Shown here piece by piece: positions 58,438-64,000 of a stretch of 64,000 bases of DNA. Position 1 is the first letter of the stretch. The number at the start of each line of letters is the position of its first letter. The position numbers and the translations under genes are program-made. The stretch covers positions 3,162,001 through 3,226,000 of the forward strand of contig NZ_CP121666.1 of assembly GCF_029714325.1 (NCBI RefSeq). The letters run 5' to 3'. The notes under the pieces were generated by a model, which was not told where the DNA came from, made no database searches, and worked only from the letters and a program-made list of their open reading frames with translations. Origin of the DNA: Bradyrhizobium sp. CB1717 (GTDB lineage: Bacteria > Pseudomonadota > Alphaproteobacteria > Rhizobiales > Xanthobacteraceae).

Positions 58438-59817
58438 TTATCGCAGTGCGGCGCGAACTTCGGCATCAGCCAACGTATCGTCCAGTGTCCGGGCGGTGCG
58501 CTCGATGATGGCGTCGATCTCCGCCTCGGAGCAGCAGAGCGGCGGCGCGTAACCCAGTACGCCGGTGGGGAAGGCCCGGATGACGAGGCCGTTCTTCCAG
58601 GCCCGGTCGAAGATGCGCTTTGCTGGCTCGGCCGCTGCAGGAAGCGGCGTCTTGCGTTGCTTGTCGGTGACGAGTTCGACGGCGGCCAGCATGCCGCGGC
58701 CGCGCACGTCTCCAACCAGGGGATGATCCCTGAGCGATTGAAGCCCAGCGATCAGACGGGCACCCGCTCTCGCGCCATTCTCGAGCAGGCCGTTTTCGTA
58801 GAGGCGCAACACTTCCAGGGCGACCGCGGCGCTGACCGGATGGGCGGAGTAGGTGTAGCCGTGGCCGACGGCGGTCGCGCCCGCCGCATCGGCGATCGTG
58901 TCGTAGACGTGATCCGACATGAAGACCGCACCCATCGGGACGTATCCCGAGGTCAATCCCTTGGCGACCGTCATGAGGTCGGGGATGATGTCGTCCTCGC
59001 TGCATGCGAACAGCGGCCCGGTTCTGCCGAACCCGGTGATGACTTCATCTGCGACGAAGAGGATGCCAAGCGCCTTGCACCGTGCGCGCATGGCCTTCAT
59101 CCAGCCCTTCGGGGGGACGAGCACGCCGCCTGAACCCTGGATCGGTTCGGCATAGAACGCGGCGACGCGTTGCGCGCCGCCGATCTCTTCGATCTTCGCG
59201 TCGAGCGCGACGAGCGAGGCTGCGATGATGGCGTCGTCGTCCTCGCCGGCCGGATTGCGATAGACGTAGTGCGAGGGAATCCTGTGCTGCCAGCTGAGTG
59301 GCACGCCGAATCCGGCGTGGAAGGCGGGCAGGGCCGTCAGCCCGGCGCCGACCGTCGAAGATCCGTGATAGCCCTGTTCGACCGAGATGAAATGCTCGCG
59401 CAGCGGCTCGCGCCGAGCGTGCCAGTAATAGCGGACGAAGCGGACCGTGCTGTCGACGGCATCCGAGCCGCCGAGCGTGAAGTAGACGTGGTTGAGATCG
59501 CCGGGCGCGCGCTGCGCCAATTCGGCTGCGAGCCGGATCGCGGGCTCCGAGCCAAGGCTGAAATAGCCCGTCGCGTAGGGAAGCTCCCGCATCTGGCTGG
59601 CAGCGGCCGCAACGATGCTCTCATGCCCGTAGCCGGCATTGACGCACCAGAGTCCGGCGAAGCCGTCGATCAACTGATGTCCGGAAGCGTCCGTCACGGT
59701 CGCTCCCCTGGCCGACTTCAGCACCTTGACGCCGGCCGCTTCGTGGCCCCGGTACGATGCGACCGGGTGGATGAGGTGAGCCCGGTCGAGCTCGACGAGC
59801 GAATTGCTCAGCATCAA
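58438..59817 (-). CDS. Class-III aminotransferase (omega-aminotransferase type)
   Basis: 459 residues. PLP-dependent enzyme that transfers an amino group, typically from an omega-amino acid or diamine to pyruvate or 2-oxoglutarate. Seen: GLWCVNAGYGHESIV near 55, YFTLGGSDAVDSTVRFVRYYW near 105, GYHGSSTVGAGL, ILFVADEVITGFGRTG (Asp binding the PLP nitrogen) and MTVAKGLTSGYVPMGAV with the Schiff-base Lys near 285. Close relatives act on beta-alanine, putrescine or GABA, but the exact substrate is open. It is 9 bases downstream of the GNAT gene. Confidence 0.94.
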   Translation of the reverse strand: MMLSNSLVELDRAHLIHPVASYRGHEAAGVKVLKSARGATVTDASGHQLIDGFAGLWCVNAGYGHESIVAAAASQMRELPYATGYFSLGSEPAIRLAAELAQRAPGDLNHVYFTLGGSDAVDSTVRFVRYYWHARREPLREHFISVEQGYHGSSTVGAGLTALPAFHAGFGVPLSWQHRIPSHYVYRNPAGEDDDAIIAASLVALDAKIEEIGGAQRVAAFYAEPIQGSGGVLVPPKGWMKAMRARCKALGILFVADEVITGFGRTGPLFACSEDDIIPDLMTVAKGLTSGYVPMGAVFMSDHVYDTIADAAGATAVGHGYTYSAHPVSAAVALEVLRLYENGLLENGARAGARLIAGLQSLRDHPLVGDVRGRGMLAAVELVTDKQRKTPLPAAAEPAKRIFDRAWKNGLVIRAFPTGVLGYAPPLCCSEAEIDAIIERTARTLDDTLADAEVRAALR

Positions 59818-59826
59818 AGTCTCCGT

Positions 59827-60669
59827 CTATCCAAAAGCTTGGCTGGCGAGGGCGAATGTCGTGAATGTGGAAGGACTGGACCCCACCCCGACGGGGCGCT
59901 GCATGGCGATGCCGTCGCCCACCTGGACCAGCCCTTGCTCCGAGAGCCAGGCGCTCAATTGCGAGGTTTCGGTAGTATCGACGCGAACGAAGCGTCCCTC
60001 GCTTCGGGCCATGAAGAAGCTGAGCAGGGCTCTTCCGTCATCGGCATTCGCTGCAACCACGGGTCCGATCACTTCACCTCTGCCGAAGGCGCGCGACGCC
60101 GCAAATCCGGTGATCCCGTGGCCACGATCGAGTACGGCGAGTTGGCCGACCTCCGCGAGCGTCCGCAGCAGACATCTGCGGTCGGCGCCGAACGCGCTTC
60201 GGTCGAGCTCGAGGATGCCGAAGATATCGTGCGACTCGGCCGGCCGGACATCGGCGGGCGCAGCGACGGGCAAGGCCAGTCCCTGGTGCTGGATGATCGT
60301 TCCGGTGCTGTGAAAGCCGAGATTTTGATACAGCGGCAGGCCCTCGCCGGTCGCAACCAGCCTCAGCGTGCGCGATCCTGCCTGCTCGATGATGGCTTCC
60401 ATGAGCCGGCGTCCCAATCCGCGGCCACGGGCGGCTTCGTCGACGATGACCATGTTGACGGTTGCGACGTTCCGCTTGTAGGGCGTCATCAGGATCGTTC
60501 CGACGACGGTTGAAGCATCCGTATTCAGGGCGACTACCCCCGCGCTGAGATCGAGCGCCAATTGCCAGTCCTCGAGGCGGTGCGGCCATCCGGCTTGGCG
60601 CGAAAGACGTAACGCGCCTTCGAGATGGTCGGGCCGAAAGGCCGTGAGCGATATGGTGCTCTGGGTCAT
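59827..60669 (-). CDS. Double-GNAT acetyltransferase
   Basis: 280 residues. The N-terminal GNAT domain has the acetyl-CoA site VIVDEAARGRGLGRRLMEAIIEQAG near 75-95 and LYQNLGFHSTGTIIQHQG. A second, degenerate GNAT_acetyltr_2-type half follows (about 145-280: GITGFAASRAFGRGEVIGPVVA). The acceptor is unknown. It sits between the catabolic aminotransferase and the divergent HAD gene and probably modifies an amine intermediate or a toxic analogue. That role is only inferred from context. Confidence 0.88.
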   Translation of the reverse strand: MTQSTISLTAFRPDHLEGALRLSRQAGWPHRLEDWQLALDLSAGVVALNTDASTVVGTILMTPYKRNVATVNMVIVDEAARGRGLGRRLMEAIIEQAGSRTLRLVATGEGLPLYQNLGFHSTGTIIQHQGLALPVAAPADVRPAESHDIFGILELDRSAFGADRRCLLRTLAEVGQLAVLDRGHGITGFAASRAFGRGEVIGPVVAANADDGRALLSFFMARSEGRFVRVDTTETSQLSAWLSEQGLVQVGDGIAMQRPVGVGSSPSTFTTFALASQAFG

Positions 60670-60789
60670 TGACTCGTGTTCCTGTCCGGCACCAGTTTCC
60701 TATCTTGGTGATGTGCAGATCGTCTGAAGGGCCCGGCGCGAACGATATCTTCCACCGCAGCCGGCGAAAAAGCCGCATCTTATGCCGCG

Positions 60790-60818
60790 TTGACGTTCTA
60801 TGGTTGCAGCCTTGATAT
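60790..60818 (+). promoter_or_regulatory. Sigma-70-like promoter of the HAD-DAO operon
   Basis: TTGACG (60790-60795) and TGATAT (60813-60818) are 17 bases apart. The start codon at 60844 lies 25 bases downstream, so the leader would be short. The promoter is in the divergent region with the GNAT gene. Confidence 0.45.
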
Positions 60819-60843
60819 TGCGCGAGCGCACCAGGATAGGATG

Positions 60844-61512
60844 ATGAGCCAGTTTCGCCCGAAATACGTGACCTTCGACTGCTACGGTACGCTGACGAAT
60901 TTCCAGATGGCGGAAGCGGCGCAGGATCTCTATCGCGCGCATCTTCCTGAAGCGCAAATGACCGCGCTGGTGCGCGATTTCGCGGCGTATCGACTCGACG
61001 AGATTCTCGGCGACTGGAAGCCCTATGCCGACGTGATCCACAATGCGCTGGAGCGTGCGTGCAAGCGCAACGGTGTCGCCTTCAAGTCCGAGCATGGGCA
61101 GATGGTCTATGACCGCGTGCCGAGCTGGGGACCGCATCCCGACGTTCCTGCCGGACTTGCCAGGGTCGCCAAGGAGATTCCGCTCGTCATCCTCTCCAAC
61201 GCCATGAATGCGCAGCTTCCGTCCAACGTTGCCAGGCTCGGGGCGCCTTTTCACGCCGCGCTCACGGCCGAACAGGCCCGGTCCTACAAGCCTCGCATGA
61301 AGGGCTTCGAATTCATGCTCGATACGCTGGGCTGCGGGCCTGAGGACGTCGTGCACTGCTCCTCGTCCTTCCGCTACGACCTGATGACCGCGCACGACCT
61401 CGGCATCAAAAACAAGGTCTGGGTCAATCGGGGGCACGAGCCCGCCAACCCCTATTACGGCTATGTCGAGATCAAGGATATCGGCGGCCTGCCGGGCGTG
61501 TTCGGACTCTGA
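60844..61512 (+). CDS. Haloacid dehalogenase, type II (HAD family)
   Basis: 222 residues from ATG 60844 (an ATG three bases before is equally placed; AGGA upstream fits 60844 better). HAD motif I is VTFDCYGTLTNF with the nucleophilic Asp; motif II ILSNAMN; motif III Lys in ARSYKPRMKGFEFMLD; motif IV HCSSSFRYDLMTAHDLGIKNKVWVNR. Members near FAD oxidoreductases are often annotated as haloacid dehalogenases, but phosphatase-type activity on a pathway intermediate is as likely. It is 16 bases from the DAO gene. Confidence 0.9.
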   Translation: MSQFRPKYVTFDCYGTLTNFQMAEAAQDLYRAHLPEAQMTALVRDFAAYRLDEILGDWKPYADVIHNALERACKRNGVAFKSEHGQMVYDRVPSWGPHPDVPAGLARVAKEIPLVILSNAMNAQLPSNVARLGAPFHAALTAEQARSYKPRMKGFEFMLDTLGCGPEDVVHCSSSFRYDLMTAHDLGIKNKVWVNRGHEPANPYYGYVEIKDIGGLPGVFGL

Positions 61513-61528
61513 GCCGGCGGGATCTGCG

Positions 61529-62803
61529 GTGAAATACGTCTCCTATTGGCACGATACCGCGCCGCGCTTTTCCGGCGGCGCCGAAGGCCCCGTCGAAGGG
61601 CATTATGACGTCGCGGTGATCGGCGGTGGCTTCACTGGCCTCGGAGCTGCGCGTCAGCTTGCCAAGGCGGGAACGAAGGTTGTCGTGCTCGAGGCGGACC
61701 GGGTGATCGGCGGCGCATCGGGCCGGAACGGCGGTCATCTCAACAATGGGCTCGCCCACAGCTATCTCGCCGCCAAGGCGGAATTAGGCAAGGAGCGAGC
61801 CGTCGCGCTCTACCACGCGCTCGATGCCTCGATCGACACGCTCGAGGCGCTGATCGCGGAGGAGGGCATCGCATGCGATTTTCGCCGCGCCGGCAAGCTG
61901 AAGCTCGCCTCCAAGCCGAAGCATCTCGACGCCATCGCGCGCAATTTCGAAGCGGTCCATCGCGAGGTCGATCCGGACACCGCATTGCTGTCCGTCGGGG
62001 ATCTCGGCGCCGAAATCGGCTCGCCCTTCTTTGGCGCGATGCTCTCGAAGAAGAGCGCGATGATGCATATGGGGCGCTATGGCGTCGGGCTGGCGGAGGC
62101 CGCCAAGCGCCGCGGCGCGATCGTCTTCGAGCAGGCACCGGTCACCGCACAGGCGCGCGAAGGATCGCGCCATCGCCTGACGACGCCCCGCGGCAGCGTC
62201 ACCGCCGATCAGGTGCTGCTGGCGACCGGCGCCTACACCACGCCCAATTTCGGTTACTTCCGGCGACGCCTCGTCGCCGTCGGCAGCTTCATCATCGCGA
62301 CCCGTCCGCTCGATGCGGCTGAAATCGCGGCCACCATGCCCGGCAATCGCACTTGCGTCACGTCGATGAATGTCGGCAACTATTTCCGCCTCGCGCCCGA
62401 CAACCGTCTGATCTTCGGCGGACGGGCGCGCTTCTCGGCGACATCGGACCAGCGTTCCGATGCCAAGAGCGGGGCCATTCTCGTCGACGGTCTCACGCGA
62501 ATCTTCCCGCAGCTCGCCGGCATCGAGATCGACTATTGCTGGGGTGGGCTTGTCGACATGACCAGCGACCGCTTCCCGCGCGCAGGCTATCAGGACGGGC
62601 TGTGGTATGCGATGGGCTATGCCGGTCACGGCGCGCAGCTGTCGACCCATCTCGGCATGATCATCGCCGATGCGATGCTCGGACGCGAAGATCGAAATCC
62701 GATGAAGGGCCTCGACTGGCCCGCGGTGCCCGGTCACTTCGGCAAGCCGTGGTTCCTGCCGCTGGTGGGACTATACTACAAGATGCTCGATCGCGTGCAG
62801 TAG
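61529..62803 (+). CDS. FAD-dependent oxidoreductase (DAO family, gamma-glutamylputrescine-oxidase-like)
   Basis: 424 residues from GTG 61529. The start VKYVSYWHDTAPRFSGGAEGPVEGHYDVAVIGGGFTG is typical of DAO proteins that act on amine substrates, with GxGxxG near 30 and ADRVIGGASGRNGGHLNNG. C-terminal MGYAGHGAQLSTHLGMIIAD binds FAD. Family relatives include PuuB/ordL-type oxidases that oxidise gamma-glutamyl-putrescine or similar amines. The neighbouring aminotransferase and succinate-semialdehyde dehydrogenase would fit such a route. Substrate not proven. Confidence 0.9.
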   Translation: MKYVSYWHDTAPRFSGGAEGPVEGHYDVAVIGGGFTGLGAARQLAKAGTKVVVLEADRVIGGASGRNGGHLNNGLAHSYLAAKAELGKERAVALYHALDASIDTLEALIAEEGIACDFRRAGKLKLASKPKHLDAIARNFEAVHREVDPDTALLSVGDLGAEIGSPFFGAMLSKKSAMMHMGRYGVGLAEAAKRRGAIVFEQAPVTAQAREGSRHRLTTPRGSVTADQVLLATGAYTTPNFGYFRRRLVAVGSFIIATRPLDAAEIAATMPGNRTCVTSMNVGNYFRLAPDNRLIFGGRARFSATSDQRSDAKSGAILVDGLTRIFPQLAGIEIDYCWGGLVDMTSDRFPRAGYQDGLWYAMGYAGHGAQLSTHLGMIIADAMLGREDRNPMKGLDWPAVPGHFGKPWFLPLVGLYYKMLDRVQ

Positions 62804-62828
62804 GGCGAAAGGGCTACGCCTTTCGCCC
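62803..62828. terminator. Bidirectional terminator between DAO and SSADH genes
   Basis: GGGCGAAAGG-GCTACG-CCTTTCGCCC, a perfect 10-bp stem starting in the DAO stop codon, between two convergent genes. There is no clear T run. Confidence 0.7.
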
Positions 62829-62836
62829 GCTGCCGC

Positions 62837-64000
62837 CTAGCCCAGCCCACCAATGTGGAAGGCCTTGGTCTCGAGATATTCCTCGATCCCGACCTGCGCG
62901 CCCTCACGCCCCAGGCCCGATTGCTTGATGCCGCCGAACGGGGCCACCTCGGTCGACACCATGCCGGTGTTGAGGCCGACCATGCCGGCCTCGAGCGCCT
63001 CCGCAATGCGCCAGGACCGCTTCAGATCGCGCGTATAGAAATAGGCGGCGAGGCCGAAGGGCGTCGCATTGGCGATGGCGATCGCCTCCTCGTCGGTCTC
63101 GAAGCGGAAGAGAGGCGCTACGGGACCAAATGTCTCCTCATGCGCCAGCACCATGTCGGTGGTCGCCCCGGTCAGGACGATCGGCGCGGTGAATTGCGGA
63201 CCCTTCGGCAAGTCCGCCGGTCGCGCGGCGATACGGGCGCCCTTGGACAGCGCGTCGGCGACATGGCGGTTGATCTTGCTGATCGCCGCTTCGTTGATCA
63301 TCGGCCCGATCGCCACGCCCGGCTCGAGTCCCGATCCCACCTTCATGGACTTGACGCGGGCGACGAGCTTGTCCGCAAAGGCATCATACACGCCGGCCTG
63401 CACGAGGATCCTGTTGGCGCAGACGCAGGTCTGGCCGCCATTGCGAAATTTCGACATGATTGCACCCTCGACCGCGAGGTCGAGGTCGGCATCGTCGAAG
63501 ACGATGAAGGGCGCATTTCCGCCGAGCTCGAGGCTGACGCGCTTGATGCTGTCAGCGGCACCGCGCATGAGCAGCGAGCCGACGCGGGTCGAGCCGGTGA
63601 AAGAGATCTTGCGCACCGTCTCGTTGGCCATGAGCTCGGCGCCGATCTCGGTCGGCAGGCCGGTGACGATGTTGATGACACCGGCGGGAATGCCGGCGCG
63701 CTCGGCCAGCACGCCGAGAGCCAGCGCCGAATAGGGCGTGAAGTCCGATGGCTTGATCACGACGGTGCATCCCGCCGCGAGGGCGGGCGCCACCTTGCGG
63801 GTGATCATCGCGTTCGGGAAATTCCAGGGCGTGATGATCGCACACACGCCCACCGGCTCCTTGAGCACGACGATGCGCCGGTCCGGTGTGGGCGAGGGGA
63901 TCGTGGTGCCAGCGATCCGCCGGGCTTCCTCTGCGAACCATTTGACGAAGGAGGCGCCGTAGCGAATCTCGCCCTTAGCCTCCTCCAGGGGCTTGCCCTG
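62837..64000 (-). CDS. gabD: NAD(P)-dependent succinate-semialdehyde dehydrogenase-like aldehyde dehydrogenase, C-terminal part
   Basis: The frame is open to the right edge (388 codons), so the N-terminus is outside. Seen: [29 protein letters not shown] and [14 protein letters not shown] (NAD binding), [16 protein letters not shown] (general base Glu) and [11 protein letters not shown] with the catalytic Cys. [22 protein letters not shown] and the [26 protein letters not shown] end are typical of GabD. It oxidises succinate semialdehyde or a related semialdehyde to the acid. In context it would finish the amine catabolic route. Confidence 0.94.
   Translation of the reverse strand, partial: QGKPLEEAKGEIRYGASFVKWFAEEARRIAGTTIPSPTPDRRIVVLKEPVGVCAIITPWNFPNAMITRKVAPALAAGCTVVIKPSDFTPYSALALGVLAERAGIPAGVINIVTGLPTEIGAELMANETVRKISFTGSTRVGSLLMRGAADSIKRVSLELGGNAPFIVFDDADLDLAVEGAIMSKFRNGGQTCVCANRILVQAGVYDAFADKLVARVKSMKVGSGLEPGVAIGPMINEAAISKINRHVADALSKGARIAARPADLPKGPQFTAPIVLTGATTDMVLAHEETFGPVAPLFRFETDEEAIAIANATPFGLAAYFYTRDLKRSWRIAEALEAGMVGLNTGMVSTEVAPFGGIKQSGLGREGAQVGIEEYLETKAFHIGGLG

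Overview
The window is high-GC DNA typical of an alphaproteobacterium of the Bradyrhizobium/Nitrobacteraceae type. The signs are many Liv/Dpp-type ABC importers, DUF992, DUF3551 and DUF6894 small proteins, and imperfect palindromic intergenic repeats resembling those common in Bradyrhizobium genomes. The genus is inferred from gene content and repeat style, not from a marker gene.

Layout. (1) 1-9.3 kb, minus strand: the N-terminal part of a UvrA-like ATPase (cut by the window edge), a branched-chain amino-acid type ABC importer (livH, livM, a fused two-ATPase LivG-LivF protein, and a binding protein) preceded by a 44-codon small ORF with its own promoter and RBS, then a DAO-type flavoenzyme, D-Ala-D-Ala ligase and a glutathione transferase. 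(2) 9.3-15.6 kb: a Tat-exported SMP-30/gluconolactonase-like protein, a small membrane protein, leuA preceded by a leader that looks like a leucine attenuator, an orphan TRAP binding protein, a Spy/LTXXQ-like periplasmic protein and an intact tRNA-Lys(CUU). (3) 15.65-22.04 kb: a segment bounded by a 51-bp direct repeat of the 3' part of tRNA-Lys, i.e. putative att sites. It carries a TetR regulator, a hydrolase and an RND efflux pair, but no integrase.

(4) 22.2-50.9 kb: a large envelope/stress block. Thirteen closely packed minus-strand genes (36.96 down to 22.25 kb) encode an arginine/ornithine-type APC permease, a small secreted protein, an AI-2E family permease, a membrane protein, a DUF992 protein, a YhiI-RbbA-YhhJ-like system, HdeD, a Tat-signal W/R-rich protein, a small membrane protein and an RND pump. 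Across a divergent centre (DUF6894, BI-1-like, DUF1269 and DUF3551 genes), the plus strand carries a third RND pump, a paralogous APC permease with arginine deiminase, an outer-membrane barrel, and a soluble NarX-like histidine kinase with two near-duplicate LuxR-type response regulators. Acid, envelope and low-oxygen stress is the likely theme: ammonia from arginine, HdeD and three efflux pumps. That is an inference from families.

(5) 50.9-64 kb: an amine/amino-acid catabolic cluster. It has a DAO flavoenzyme divergent from an Lrp/AsnC regulator with a near-consensus Lrp box between them, an oligopeptide/dipeptide-family ABC importer with fused ATPases, a class-III aminotransferase, a double-GNAT protein, a type-II HAD protein, a second DAO flavoenzyme, and a succinate-semialdehyde-dehydrogenase-like enzyme (cut by the right edge). 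A coherent reading is import of an amino compound, oxidation or transamination to a semialdehyde, and oxidation to the acid. The substrate is not readable from the sequence.

No CRISPR array, intact insertion sequence, rRNA or phage structural gene was seen.
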